From NCBI GenBank assembly GCA_033026295.1, contig CM065185.1, forward strand, positions 19,648,001 through 19,712,000: a DNA stretch of 64,000 bases, in the 5' to 3' direction. Within the stretch, counting starts at the first letter, position 1. Every line of letters begins with the position of its first letter. This document shows positions 23,881-37,116 of the stretch, in pieces. This DNA comes from Channa striata (lineage: Eukaryota > Chordata > Actinopteri > Anabantiformes > Channidae). The position numbers and the translations under genes were made by a program. Under the pieces are notes generated by a model. That model was given only the letters and a program-made list of their open reading frames with translations, had not been told where the DNA came from and ran no database searches.

Positions 23881-24390
23881 CTCTGGCTTCTTTCTTTAGA
23901 AGTCGTAGATATTCTCTGCGGACTAATTTCCCTGTGAATAATCACGGAGCTTCATTGTGGAAGCGAGCGCGGTGCCAAAGTCATTTCTTCAACAGGCTTC
24001 AGCTTTATACAGAGTCAATCATGCTGAAATATCTCTGCAATGGCTCCAATTTTGTTCAGCGCCACTCCCTCTCCATGAATATAATTACTACAGATGGGTC
24101 ACATTTACGCCTTCTTCATTTGCTGCTGCCCAACTTTAAACGAACTGAATTGGGTTTGAAGTAGTCCGAAGTACGTGTTGGCCGTTTTCTTATTGTGATC
24201 ACAAACACTTTCAATCATATTAGAGAACGGCGGGTTACCGTCAAACCACACTTGTCCTTAAGCGGCAGCAGCTTGCTTTAGGAGAAGTGTCTTTCATTCA
24301 TTACTCATTTGTTGTCAAGTAATCGTTTCACTTTTCGATGATCTAACAGACTCCCTATGAGTGTAATTGATCCGTGTTATTGTGTCCTAG

Positions 24391-24519
24391 GTTTGGGAAG
24401 CACCGAAAGGACGAGAGGTCGGGGGAGAAGATGGATCGCAAAGGCTCCAGCAAGTGGAGGCCCGACGAGACGCAGGTGTCAGAGGAGGAGACGCTGAAGA
24501 TGAGGTTGGAGCAGGAGAG
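24391..24519 (+). CDS. pard3: pard3 exon F
   Basis: This exon is 129 nt long, with acceptor tgtgtcctag and donor gtaagg. Its first base completes the Arg codon begun in exon E. It then reads FGKHRKDERSGEKMDRKGSS, KWRPDETQVSEEETLKMRLE and QE, with two bases of the next Arg. FGKHRKD joins KGLGDMFR from exon E to form a strictly conserved PARD3 block. The middle differs from human ([20 protein letters not shown]), but the Ser-Glu-Glu-Glu and Lys-Met-Arg/Lys-x-Glu-Gln-Glu-Arg pattern is kept. The end begins a charged helical stretch, probably coiled-coil, that runs into exon G. The exon is too small to be seen as an independent open frame and was found through motif and phase. Confidence 0.96.
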
Positions 24520-25299
24520 GTAAGGTCTCACCCTGAAGGTGTTGGATGGGGCGACCTCCGAGTTCTGAGTGTGGAGGAACAATAAAAACATCACTGAATG
24601 TTGTAGCATAGTGTCAGGCACATGGAAAATGAACGGACTTTACTGAACTGAAGTCCCGGTGTGACTTCTAGAAGTTGACCCCCCTTGGATTGAATAATGT
24701 TTTAGCAAAGACGAAGATGAAGAAATCACCTGGTTTAAGGTGAGACAGCCCAGTCTGACAGCTTGTTCATCCTAACATGGCTCTCCTTTTGTTAATGTTC
24801 GGCAGATTCTGATCAATTATTGTTAAATATAATATAGTCAAAGATGCTAAATACGCTCTGTAAAGCTGCTGCTCAGTTTGTTCCTTCTGGTGGTGAACCA
24901 CGTGGATCCAAAAGTCTAATTCTGAGCCACAGAAAATGTACTGGTTCTGATTTTCAGGTGATCTCTCACTCATGAAGGCACAATTATGAATTGAAGCTGC
25001 ATGATGAATCACCTGCACCTTTAATTGGAAAGATAATAAGTATACAGGCAGCAACATGAAAACTGGCATGTTGACCCAGAGTTTCTGAACCTAAAATAAA
25101 AACCCGTGTCCTTCTGTTCTGTGTCATAGAGTTTGTGTGTTTCTAGGATGAGTTTCGCTTTGAAAAGAAACACATAGAAAATGAGGAGATGGTGATTAAA
25201 TAATTAAAATAATTAGTCTTTTACTGTTATCCAGTGGGCACCCAAAACCAACAAGTCTCTTTCTCACCACATATGTGTCTCTCTGTCTTTTCACCGCAC

Positions 25300-25480
25300 T
25301 AAATGTCAGGCCGGCGCCGTGCCAGCTTTTTCGGGGTGGCGCTTTATAAATGCCAAGGCCATTACAGCCCTGCCAGCTAATTAATTTCCATGCTCTTGGT
25401 GTAGGGGCAGGAGTCATTACGCCACGCTGTTGCTCATGATGAAAATGTAGTTTGTAATTCTTTCTTTATGCCTGCAGAGC
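25300..25480. promoter_or_regulatory. Candidate conserved non-coding element
   Basis: This is non-repetitive sequence with a dense mix of words seen in developmental enhancers: GCGCTTTATAAATGCC, CAGCTAATTAATTTCCATG, GTCATTACGCCACG and TGTTGCTCATGATG. TAATTAAT is a homeodomain-type core. This is a judgement on composition only, and comparison with other fish pard3 introns is needed. Confidence 0.22.
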
Positions 25481-26867
25481 AGATAGTCCAATAATATGAT
25501 AATAGCCAAGTCTTTATTTTTAATTGGCGTAAGGTTAATGCAAATGGCACATCAGATGATTTGGTTGTTAGGCTGGATATTGTTAAAGGTTCAGGACGGT
25601 CTCTTTGTATATTAATGCAGCCCATGGCTTCTCTGTTATGTCTCACCCTCAAATGTCAAAGCCACATGCATTTATTAACATGATGGATTGCGACTGTTTT
25701 AAAAGTGTTCAGGGCTGCTGTGCCGTTATTCAAACACGCACCTTCTCCTCCGTTCGCTTAACTCCTTCTGCAGATTTACAGCATCAGCGGGACTTTTTGT
25801 GCTTGTGTCCTGATTCCAGTGTAGATAAAACAGAGTGTTTTTTACCTCACATCCATAAAATCCTTAAAAAACATCCATCTTGAAATATTGCAAGATCTTC
25901 GGATTTCCTACGTAGCCAAAAAAAGTTGATCCTAATTCATTTAGGCCTTCGATCGATTAGTATTAGAAAGCACTACACACTCAGTGGGTTTTAAACAAAC
26001 GGATGTTTCTCGAACTCCAACATTTATCCTTGATCCGAGTCTCTGTGAGAGCGGGTTTTGCAGCAAAACAGAGGCGGGTGGTTCGTATGCAGGTGTGTCG
26101 TCTGTGGATGGAGCTGCTGTGTCTTTTGTACGGTTGTATGTCTTACAGTGACTGGCTTTAGGTCCGTGGTTCACTCCTATAAGCACAAGCAGCCTTCTGT
26201 CTGGTATTTAATTGCTAGCTGAGATACCCTGACATTGACGGGACGAACCCCTGAGGAGGTGGAAGTCTGTGGCTGCGTCAGTGTTAAGCAACAACCCAGT
26301 TAGCTGCGTTTCGCCCAGCTGCCCTCCCAAGGTTCAGCTGGGAGCTTTGGCACCTCGCTGCAGAGCGTCTATTGATTGACCGCTGCCACAGGCTCTGATT
26401 AATCCAGCTGTGATTGACTAGATGGATGGATTACCTCGTAGGTTTAGCTCTCAGATCCTACTGCACGCCAGTTCCACAGCAGGAGAATAAATCGAACGGG
26501 GCACTAATGTTTGCCGGGAATAATAATATATGGTCAGTCAGAGTGAGCATAAACGTGGGTGTGTGTGTGTGTGTGCACTCTGTGGCAGAGCTGCAGCGAC
26601 ATGCAATCACCGGCCGAGGTTGTAATTAAAGGTAAAAGTGTCAGAAAGGTGATAATTCTTCCCTGTGTGTGTTGCTGAGGTCCCAGCGGTGGTCTGTCCT
26701 GTTAAAGAACGCGTCACCAGTTCTCTACTTGCTCTCTGTGTCTTTCGTTTAGGGTGTAAGTGAACGTGCGGGCTTTCTAAACTCACCTTTGACTTCCTGT
26801 AGTCAAATATGTCTCTAATTCCAGCTGAAAAACTAGTGACCAACGAGACGACATATTCTGCTCGGGT

Positions 26868-26924
26868 CTGGTCCTGGTCCTGGTCCTGGTCCTGGTCCTG
26901 GTCCTGGCCCTGGTCCTGGTCCTG
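26868..26924. repeat. (CTGGTC)n hexanucleotide minisatellite
   Basis: About 9.5 tandem copies of a 6-bp unit CTGGTC, one of them CTGGCC. It encodes an Asp-Gln repeat on the minus strand, which explains an open frame there that is not a gene. Confidence 0.96.
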
Positions 26925-29125
26925 TAACAATGTTCCTCATACTATCTCCTGATTAAAGTGCCAAACACTAGTTTCCCATTGTTAAAAAAGTCAGTAACAA
27001 CGGAAATTCCGGGGCCAGCACAGACATTAGCACTGGCAGCGCTGCATGTCACCACGTCATATCTACATATCCATGTTATCAGTCTGCAGGCCTTTCAGCT
27101 GCCACCCGGTCCTGCTGGCCCTTCTCCCTTTATGTACTTCCTGCCTTTCACAGCGGTCTATCAGTTGTGTCAGCATTAGCGCTAAAAGGAAGGTTTATTA
27201 CACAGCGGCTACAATGGCACATAATGGAGCATTGTTCTGAATCGGTGTGGTAGAAAGGTCACTCGTCAAACACATTTCTTCTACCGTAATGTCCCATCCT
27301 GCCATTTCTATACCCCTTTATCTGCTGTCTTTCCCTCTTTTTACTGCTCTAGCACCCCCCTCTCTTTTTTATCATTCGCCCTTCATACTGAAAGTATTTT
27401 CATCTCTCATTAAGCTTAGTCACCGGAAAGAAAACAGGCTTTTCCTTGCACAAATATTTTGGGACTGAGAGGCTAAAGATTAGTCTGAGTGTGGTTTTCC
27501 TTCCTGTCCCCTTTCACTCAACGTAATTGTACTTGTGAAACTTTTTTAGCCACATTTCTCTCTAAGTGCTTGTCATGTTGACACACACAAAGACTACTTT
27601 TAAAGGAGCACTTGGCTGAAATCACATTCCCTGCTGCCTTTAAGGGGTGGGCTCCGAAAACGTGGCTGGAAATACCGCCAAGATAAGCCCGGATCCACAC
27701 CAGATCCAGTGGATTCTGATAGTAACCCAGTTTCTGGACGAACAACCACCGGCAATAATATGCCCGGAAACCCTGTGAGCAGCGCCGCCAGTGATGGTTA
27801 GTTCATGTATGAAGGCTTGGAGAGCAGAGCAAGTGTGAAGAGCACATGTCGTTCATCAAGCAAAGCATCTTAAATGTGAGGATGTTTCATTAGCGTGATT
27901 GATTGTAAATTGAGCTTCTAACCACACACTCCTTTTATGCAACGTGCTCCTTTTATGTGGCCCACGTTGATACGAAGCGTTGGTCGTGGACGTCAGCAGA
28001 CAAAATGTGATCCTTCGTATGAACAGCGGCTTTTCTCAAAGCAGGAGCAGGAAAATTTAAACTACCTGCATCTACACACCTGCTATTTACGTTGTCATTT
28101 TCTCCACATCTTCCTCCAGTGTTGCCATGGCTTCTGTTTATGAGTTCACAAGGCAGAGGTTCCTTTGTTGGTCAGGCTTCTTTAGGCCTGAGCCTTCATC
28201 TTTGTGGCAGACCTTTTAAATCCTCCAGATATGCACAAACCAAAAATAAAAGGAACTAATAAAAAATCAACCGAATAATGGAAAAATAGCATGTACAGCT
28301 CCTGCACGGCCTTTCCGAGCTGCTCGCACAGCACACACGTCACTCCTCGCTCCGAGAATGACCCCGTTGGCCTTGTTGTGGAAAGGAGCTGCACTGGAGA
28401 AGGCCAGGCGCTGGGCTGGTATGTCTGGCCTTATCTTATCAGCGCCTGTGCTTGTGTTTACAGTCAGTAGCTGCTCCCACTTCTGCTGCTGCTGCTTCTG
28501 AGATAGAAAACACTGTTTCCTCCAGGTTTAAACATAGAACCTTCAAGGGCCCCGCTTCCTTCTGCACTATTAGATAATTGCTGCGTCCACAAACACAGAC
28601 ACAGCTGACGTGGGTCGAGTTGTTGGAGCAAGTCTACATTTTTCCGTCTAGATTCACCGGACAGCATTTTTCCAGCCTGATTTCAGTGGTTTTTTTCTAA
28701 GAACTGCATTTTGTACCCTTCAATGGGGGGCCCTCCTTATTAGACACATTGTTTCGTTATGCACAGCATGCAGATTTTCTGGAGGAAGCATTTCACATTT
28801 GAGCCCGCTGAGCGCTCGCTGAAGTTGCACCCCCTGCCTCGTCACCGCTGAGGCTGTCCCATTCACTTTCCCACCGCCATTAAAAAGGGGCCTGGAGAAA
28901 AGACAGCAGTATGATAATTGGTAGTTGTAAAGCTCTGATAATTGGCACGTCTGTAATTATGGGGCTCCGCAATAGGTAGTCCCACCCCCCCCCCTCCCCA
29001 CCACCACCGCTGTAGAAAATAGTGTTGCCAGTTTTTCACAAGATAATGGCCTGAAGAGAGAGAGAGAATGTGTGATTGCTGTTGTGTGTTTGAGTTGCTC
29101 CATGTGTGAGACTGAGAGGTGTCAG

Positions 29126-29128
<3 letters not shown>

Positions 29129-29156
<28 letters not shown>
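29129..29156. repeat. (TG)14 microsatellite
   Basis: Uninterrupted TG run of about 28 bp, followed by CGCG. Confidence 0.96.
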
Positions 29157-29161
<5 letters not shown>

Positions 29162-30448
29162 CTGAAAGTGAAAATGATGGTAGCCATACATTAGCAGCAC
29201 TCTGCTTTTCGTCTACGAGCTGCTGCGGGGGCTCGAGACTATTAAGCCTTGTTTATGGTATTACTCAGTGGGGAAAAACATAAATAATAGACTCCACATA
29301 TTTTGTCTCTCTGTAACACAAAGTTAAAAAGACAACAAACAACCACTTGCAGATGCTGCAACGATACGGTGTTTTGTTAATGTGACAGCTGAGATTTAGG
29401 CGGCCTCGTGGCTCTCCGGTGAGAGGTACATGCCCGTGGAGCAGTTTGTAACTTTATCTGCCATGTTTCTTCCAAAGCACAAACACGTAGCTTTTATTCT
29501 GACTATAATGCATACGAGTGAGAGGTTTATGTTACTGTTATTTGCTGCACAGTGACACTGTGACTTGTCAGTAAAACAAATAGTTACCTGTACGTGGTTG
29601 GCAGAGCTAAGCTTTCAGCAGAACCGCTGGAATCCCTAGTTTCTCCTGGTATTATGCAGAGGGGGCTGGATTTTACCCAGCCAGCTTCAAAGTGCAAAGT
29701 TTGAGCACACGTGTAAATAGAGCAAGTAATTATCCGGAGAATCCACTGCAAGCGAGTGGCTGCGAGCGCTGACGACGTGCTGCGAGAAACACTCGTTTGT
29801 ATGAAGAGGATGACAATAATGGCGAACTGCAGGGAGGACGTGACATCAGTGGCCTTCAGTGCGCGGCAAACAAAATGCTGATTTCTGCAGCGTGTTTTTA
29901 TTTCTTTTTCACGTCCTGCCCCCGTTCGACCCAGGCACCACCCTTTGCCCAGACAAACCGAGAATCACCTCATAAAAAAGAGCGAGTCCCTGTGGAGTGT
30001 GAAAGAGAAACTCCAGAGACACTTTCCCACTGCAGGGAGTTTGTTAATGCTGCTAGATGTCGCAACCGAGCTGCGGTTTAGTTCATGTTTGGTGCTTTTG
30101 TTCTATTATTGAAGCTATATTTCAATAACGGAAACCGTTCTAGACCTGGAGATACTTGTTTAACTAAGATACCAGCCAGTTGTCCTTTTGCTAATATACT
30201 GGTCAGATAATATTTCAAGGACAATTTGAAAGTAAATCCAATAAACATGACAGTAAACATGTCTTTGTTTAGTTTCATTTGCTTTACAAAATTTAAACAT
30301 GTGACTTTTTAAACGGTTGTTGATGTATAAGCACAGAAACGGATGAAGAACGCAGTCCATTTAAAAACCGTTTTTGTTGTGGCTTATTGTGAAAATTCCG
30401 GCTAGGCCCTTTCATTTTCAACTTAATCCTCGTCAACTTCACCACCAG

Positions 30449-30736
30449 GATCCAAGCAAAGACCAGGGAGCTGCGAGAGCGCCAGGCCAGGGAACGGGAC
30501 TACGCTGAGATTCTGGACATAAGCCGCACTCCGGAGAGGCCCTCAGAGGAGGAGCATCCGTACGCCGGTATCAACCCCGTGAACAGCTCCGTGGACAGCG
30601 GTCACGGCCGACCCCACAGCCCGCGAGACGACTACCCCCACATCCATCCACAGCACCAGCACCAGCACCAGCACTCGGACTCCCTCTACACACAAGTCAG
30701 CAAGGCGCGCACCGACCGGCCTCCCTCTGCAGACAG
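30449..30736 (+). CDS. pard3: pard3 exon G (coiled-coil start and His-Gln repeat)
   Basis: This exon is 288 nt long, with acceptor accaccag and donor gtaggg. One base completes Arg, then it reads [20 protein letters not shown], a charged helix matching human [20 protein letters not shown] with one change. The second part diverges strongly. Human has HRTFGCDDELMYGGVSS; here it reads ISRTPERPSEEEHPYAGINP, followed by a Ser/Gly/His-rich linker and four tandem Gln-His pairs encoded by (CAGCAC)4 at 30651-30674. Similarity resumes at SDSLYTQVSKAR (human MDALYAQVKKPR). The exon ends in PPSADR, split over the donor. The Gln-His tract may be a lineage-specific expansion. The next PARD3 exons (region of DRIQRLRQEFQQA) are not in the window. 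Confidence 0.95.
30651..30674 (+). repeat. (CAGCAC)4 coding repeat
   Basis: Four perfect CAGCAC units inside exon G encode (Gln-His)4. The 24-bp in-frame hexanucleotide repeat can vary in length without shifting the frame. Confidence 0.95.
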
Positions 30737-33700
30737 GTAGGGGTGGACGTATGCATGCGCAGCCGTTTATTATTTCATTTTCGCTTTTCACTTGGGAGAA
30801 AATTTGTTTTGTGACATTAATGAATTCCACTAGGGTCACAACTCTGCCTCCTCAGGTGCCAGTTCCATTCAGACCACGTGATGGGCTGTCATTCATGGTT
30901 CAGCAACCTTTTTACCTCTAATTCAAAAGCACAAACCAGCCAATTATGGCGTTTCAGTGAAAGGTCTGTCCAGGCCCGACGCTGCCTCTCATTCGCAGCT
31001 CTCGTGACTCTGCACAGAGACTGCAGGCTGGCTATCACACCTGGAGAAGAAAATAATCACAGCAACAGAAGGCAGGCAGTAAATGTCAGCTCGCCGACTG
31101 CTAGACACAATGCGCCGTTCTCGGGGCGGGGAGGGGATTACTCGGGGGAGGCAGAGAGTGAATGGAAACCTTTGAATATCCGTCTCTCTTTCTGTCTCCC
31201 TTGACCTTTCTACCTCTCTTGCTTTCTGTCTTTCGCTCTGTTGTTGATTTCACCTCGTTGCCACCTTTTCATTTTGCTGCATTTTCCTATTTTGCCGAAG
31301 CTCCGGACGTGTCGCTGCTCCCGAGATGCATCTACTTTGTTCATATACAGCAGCCACGCAGCTGTGTGCAACATATACTGCAAAGCCGCCGCAGCGACAG
31401 GCAGCCTAGTAAAGCAGGATGTTCTAAAACATGCATCTTGTCAGCAGTGCAGATCCGTGCTGAGCTGCTCCCCAATCCTCCCGCAATCGATACATGGAGA
31501 GATTCGTGGCCCTAAGATGGATTTGGGAGTCTTGAACCAATGGAGAAAACGCCTGCAGTGTTGTAGAAGCACAAGCTGAATGAATTGGTTCGTCTTAGTC
31601 GTGGTTTTCGCACATCCCCAGATGGCCCCAGCAGTCTGCGAGTCCTTGAAGAGCTGCAGCTCATATTGATTCATAATTCATTGTGCTGCTGCTGTCGATG
31701 TATGATTTTTATTCTTTAAATCCCTAATGCGCTGCTGTGTTGAACTATGCAGATTTCAGATAATGGAGTCTTATTCAGACGGCGTCGACTGCTCATAATT
31801 TACAGCGCGTTAAAATGAGCATCTTTTTCACAGAGTCACCATGAAACATTTAACGGGTCAGTTGTAGCAGAACAGTTTTCGTTTGTATTTGTTTGTCCCC
31901 ACGAGGATTTGTTGATGGCATTTTTTATTTTTTTGGGGTTGGACTTTTAGAGTGAAATTCAGACTAAAGCAACTCCAAGTCATCATCTGTGGCAGTGGGA
32001 GGCTGTGATTGGTCTCCTGACTATTTGTTGACATTTATTGCTAAAATGATTAATCTGTCAGTCTGAAAAATAACGGCTGCATCAGTCAACAGTTCACTTC
32101 TAACTGTTCCATCGGGTGCCTGAGACATAACTTTTAATTGCATTTCCGCAGCGATTGAGCTGAATATTGATCATCTTACTTCAGTGTGACTTCGGTGGCC
32201 CTTTGGCCTCGTAGAGCACTTGTGATTATGGACGGAGGTCTTAAACACACAGTGGAATAAATCTGTTCCTCGTGGCTGAACACGCTGACCTAGACGTGAA
32301 AGTCTGGCTGTTGTTTCTAGAGGCTTTGAGCGACACAGTCCACCTAAAGATATTGTGTTTCGTTCCCTGATCCCCAATCAAAAGAAAAATATACCTCCAG
32401 TAAGAACCAGGAAGGACGTCTTCCTGTTTCCTGTCGGCCCCCTGCTGAACAGGAAGCGAGTTAGACCCTGTCATGCCAAGAACAGGAGGTGGTAGGCGGG
32501 AATTGGCCGAGTGCAGGAGTGGCGGCTGCGATGGGATTCGAGTGGCAGCGTGAATCGATGCCATAGTTAAAGATTTGATGAAAGCAGAAACTGCGAGTGA
32601 AGAAAACACTTTGAGAATGGCAGCCACGCCTCGGAAACTTCGAGTGCAGTCAGTTTGAGGTTTGGTGCGAGTCAGCTCGATACTTAACCTGTTGCTCTGT
32701 TATGGATTTGCCTTCTTCACTGTGCAGGCCTCGTTTAACTGGCTGAGTCTGCGCTATTGTTTTAGCTTGACGGAGGGTGGAAGTGCATCGATTTCTGGAC
32801 ACGTCTAATATTTTTTTGCTCCAGAAAGCACAATATTGACAGTTGTAAATCTGTGTTTGTGTAGTCTTTGCGTCATGTTGTGATTGGCACATCATCACGG
32901 CAGATTGGCACATGAGTCAGAGTGGAACTGAAGGCTAAAAGTGGAGCAAATGGATGTTGCACAATATCGCACTGTGATAGTTTGTGTGTGTGTCGTATAT
33001 TAAACTTACATTAGTGATTCAGACTGCGAAGGCAACACATTTCGAATGCAAAAAGTACAGCGAGCGTGACTAAAAACATGCAGCTAAACACCAAAATGTC
33101 ATTCACACGTTTGAAATATAGAACAGCGCAGTGCAAAGTGGTTTCTGAAGTGGCTATGCCTGGATCCTCAGACGAACCCCAAGACTAACAAGAAAACCAA
33201 TGGCTTTAAACATTTTCCTAAAACTAAATGAAATCATTTTACCACCAAAAATGAAAAACTAAAACAAAGCTATGAATGGCTGCTACACAACCATCTCGAA
33301 ATTAACGACAATAGAACGAGAACATGTGTAGTCACGTAGGTGGTGCACGTAATTATTTCAGGCTACGGCATCAATGCTGTAGAAATCAAACCTGAAAAGT
33401 CTTAAAGTCCATTTTTTCACCATCAGAGGGAACAAAGGTTGTTGATGCAGAAGGAGAAAGAGCAGCGAGGTCCAAACCAGCAGCAACGTCCATCTCCAGT
33501 CGCCAACGCCAAACACACCCGTGAGTCTGTTCTCTCAGACTGCTGGAATATGTCAGCCGGGTTGTGTGACACGCAAGCGTTTAAAGAATTTAATGCTTCT
33601 CTTTATCTTAAACGTCAAGAAAGTGTCGTAGCGTGGTTCAAATATCCAGTTGTGTTTTACAGTAAAAGTTTCCTGGAAAATGTATTTTGTTGAAATCTGG

Positions 33701-36700
33701 AATGTTCCCGATGAGCAGATTATATTCACACCAGCTGAAATACAAGTCAGTCCAGGAAATAGAAACTGACATGAAGTTGCTGGTGAAACTAATTTCATAT
33801 TGAATCCAAAAATTTCATCTCAATAAAAACTAATTTGAAACTGTAGAACTACCAAAACCTTCGTTTGCACACGTTATTGAAATGAATGACAAGTGAATCT
33901 GTTTTTGCAGAGCTGCCAAACACAAATCTGCAAATCCTCCCTCTGCACTAACTGATGCTTGTTTATGAATTAATTCTCCGAATATTCTGACTTTAAAGTT
34001 ACATTTTTTTAACACCGTAGACTTTCTTATTAAAGCTAAAACCAGCATCTAACTTCTACTGATCAGAAAACATGAAACAGACGCCATCACATCTCACTGG
34101 ACAACAATACCAGCATTCATTCATGTCCAGATGAGAGTAGCACAATCACGCCATCCCTGTGGTCCCTGCAGGTCGCAGAGCGTCCGAGGCCTGTGGGGGG
34201 GGCTCCGCTGTTTTTGTTGCCGTGACGACCAGAGGCTCAGCCAGTCTCCTGATGCTTCCCTGAAACAACATTTCGCTTTTTCTCCTCCTTACGTAGGTTT
34301 AGCTCTGTTAGCTGTTGTGTGTGTTTTACAGAAGAACAAGATGTTTTCGTTGTGTTACTCTCGCGTAGGTGGTACGGTGTGATATCTGGTTGGGAACATT
34401 TGCTTTTGTGTTTTTCTTTTGGCTCCCAACCAAATTGCGTAACCTTGCTGCTGGGACACTGCTGGTCTCTTTCTTTTTCCTTCTCAAAGCTTTTTTTTTT
34501 TTAATCTCCCCCTAAACTAACTCAAATAAATTCCTCACTCTGGCCCAGAGTGTTTGTTTGGGAGCTGGAAACCTTTTTCACCGTGTTATTTTTCGTTAAT
34601 TTCCAAAGACCTGCAAATGATAAAGTCGCAGCAGACAATTTCAAGTACATACGCTGCCAGATCTTGTATGTTTGCTGCAAATTAATAAGCTGAATGCACC
34701 AAAAGCAAATCGTGCAATTAGTCACTATGCATCACACTCCATTCCTGTAAGTTCGCAGAGAGCCAAGTGAATTAGCCGCCATTGTTTTATTCCTTTGCCT
34801 GCTACAGGCAGCAGTGAATGCTGGGAAGGCTCAGAGGGATTTGGTGTGATTTGATTCTCAGCGTTTCCCGAGGAGGCAGCACTCTTATTGAATCGGCTCC
34901 ATTACATTTCATCTCCACCGGGGGAATAAGGGGCCTCAGAGGGAGCGAACGCAGCCGTGTTGTGTCATAAACACAGCAGAACCAGCCACGCAGACAAACA
35001 AACAGACAGCAGCTTTTCACAGGCTGATGAGATGGTGCGTGCATTTACGCCCGACGTCACGTAATGGTACGGATCTGCGCTGGCGTTGGTGTCGTTCTTC
35101 GCTTTGTTTGCACGCAGCTGCTTCTCTGTGTTTGCTGGTTTTGTGCATGTGTGTGTTTACTGGAAATTTAGCAAAGTGAGAGTGACGAGTCCAAGGTGTG
35201 TGTGGATGTGTGGGAGATGCACAGGTATGCAGCTGCACACACTGAATGCAAAGACAAAACGACGGTAGGATTAACCAGCGAGGAGATCTTGGGGCAAAAA
35301 TGAGACCCGGCTTCCTGTCGACCCCGTGTTCCCACCTTCCTACGTACTGCACACATTGCAGGTTTATTCTAATTTGTGTGCTGACCTTCACACTGACAAA
35401 CATGGGCTCACACAGTTTTGCCGTGTGATGCTTTATAGTAATGTGAGTCATTTTATAAGTTTTTAAAGATTTTACACCATCTTACAATCATTTCCTGCAG
35501 TAAAAAGTTTGAAAAGATGCCAAAAAATGTATGCAAACTATAAATTTCAACTTTTTAAGCCAAGTTTGGGACTTGTGACCTCTAACTCTAACCTGTTTTT
35601 AATTTCTCCGACAGTTTGTTGCACGTGCAATTGAATAAATTGCTAAAACATAACTGCAATATGTAAAATGATTAAGTGACCAGTTGCGGTTCGATGACAC
35701 GTATTGTGATGACGCATAAGCCTCGTAATAGAAGTAGACCAGCAAAAACAGCCGGGTTTTAGTGGCTAAAGCGTGTTTACACAGTGTGTGCAGAGGAATT
35801 ACAGGCTGACAACGTGGGATGTCTCTAATGTCGCATGCAAAAATAATTATCGAGCTTCTTCATTCCAGTGGGATTCTACAAACGCTTGAATGGAGGGAAG
35901 CAAGCGGGAGCAACGTCGCTCCTGTTGGTCGTTCTTGGAAATGTTGCATGGCTCTTTATTTAACACTTTAAACACAGCAAATCCAGCAGTTTTGTCTGTT
36001 CAGGCCGTTGGAGACTCCTGACAGGATCTGCACCTGGAGGAGTAACATGCAAAGACCAAACTGTACAAACGCACACAAACGCACTTTTGTCCGTTTTCCC
36101 GCCTTATGGCAAAACTGTAGATGCTGCTGTTTTACGCTTTCAGATGTGAGCCTTTCTCTCTCATTATCCCCCATAATCCACTTGCCAACAGCCATCATCC
36201 GTGTTGTTTATTACACTCTCATTCCCATGCCACTGTAATCCCACACATCTGACCTTAAAGCAGTCCTCAATCTGTTTATCGCCTCTGTTTTCCCATTAAC
36301 ATGCATCTGCCCTGTTTGATGATTTAACACCTTATCACATCTTGTTTGTTTCTCTGCAGCAGTTGATTTCCAGTCGAATTAGACCACGAGCAGCTATGAT
36401 TCAGATGGCGCTGCACAATATGTTGTATCAGGTCCACGGAATCGGCTTTAAAATCTTTATTTCTTCATGTCTTTCTGTTCTTAAACGTGGACTTTTATTT
36501 AAACGTCTGTGTGACGCAGACAAATCTGACACGCTGCGTTTTAGGCCAAGCACAGGAAGTGAACGCTTCAGCTGGAAAACTGTGTGGAAAGAGGTTTGCT
36601 TGTTCTCTGCTCTGGCGTTTTTCTCTGCCAGACTAACCTGGAGTTGGGAGAACTTGCAGCTGTGACTTTTCCCCTCTTCCCAAACCATTAACGAGCGGAG

Positions 36701-37037
36701 AAAAATCGAGCTCTGTCACATCTTTCTGCGCCTCAGCTGCTGTGCTATCTGGCTCGTAATGTGCGAATAGACCCACAGACAAGATGTTGGCGTTCACTGC
36801 TATGCGACGGATGAATGTGTGTTCTCACCACTCACTGAGCAGCACAGGATGTCTCGCTGCAGCTTGGGGAACATCTCTGCGTGAGGGTCATCACGACGGC
36901 CTGGAATTGTTGCTTCGAATGAGCAGGATTTTGATCGGCTGCCACCACGTTTCACCTCCGGTAACAACTAATGAAGTTTTACACCTGAGAAAATTTGCAC
37001 GACACGAAAGTATCCGAGGGAATCCATGCGTCCTTCC

Positions 37038-37116
37038 ACTGTCTGCAACCGCTTATCCTGTGTAGGGTCGTGGGGAGACTAGGACCTACACCACATGCAA
37101 ACTCCACACAGAAAAG
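37038..37116. repeat. Degraded teleost repeat fragment
   Basis: CACTGTCTGCAACCGCTTATCCTG, then TAGGGTCGTGGGGAGA and CACATGCAAACTCCACACAGAAAAG, match the beginning and middle of a very common fish repeat ('ctgcaaccgcttatcc...gggtcgtgggg...gcaaactccacacagaaagg'). The segment between them is deleted. It is a fragment only, and the class is not certain. Confidence 0.65.

Larger units (their letters stand above)
16784..24390 (+). other. pard3 intron E-F (7,607 bp)
   Basis: The intron has a gtaaaa donor and a tgtgtcctag acceptor. It contains CA-rich sequence around 17830-18060, a CpG-rich patch at 19441-19805 next to an 18-bp poly-T, a SINE-like element at 20425-20735, long TG/CA microsatellites, and a perfect octamer-type palindrome at 22627-22646. 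No further exon was recognised. Frames at 21461-21814, 22880-23104 and 23339-23713 come from microsatellite or T-rich sequence. Confidence 0.85.
24520..30448 (+). other. pard3 intron F-G (5,929 bp)
   Basis: The intron has a gtaagg donor and a relatively weak acceptor (cgtcaacttcaccaccag). It contains a hexanucleotide minisatellite at 26868-26924, a (TG)14 at 29129-29156, a GC/AT mosaic candidate conserved element near 25300-25480, and a C-run near 28983. No further exon was recognised. The frames listed by eye have no domain support. Confidence 0.85.

Noticed and set aside
6721..30736. Assignment to PARD3B
   Set aside because: The block [22 protein letters not shown], the METLEEDTEESSRSG block and [15 protein letters not shown] fit PARD3. 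As I recall it, PARD3B differs at these positions.
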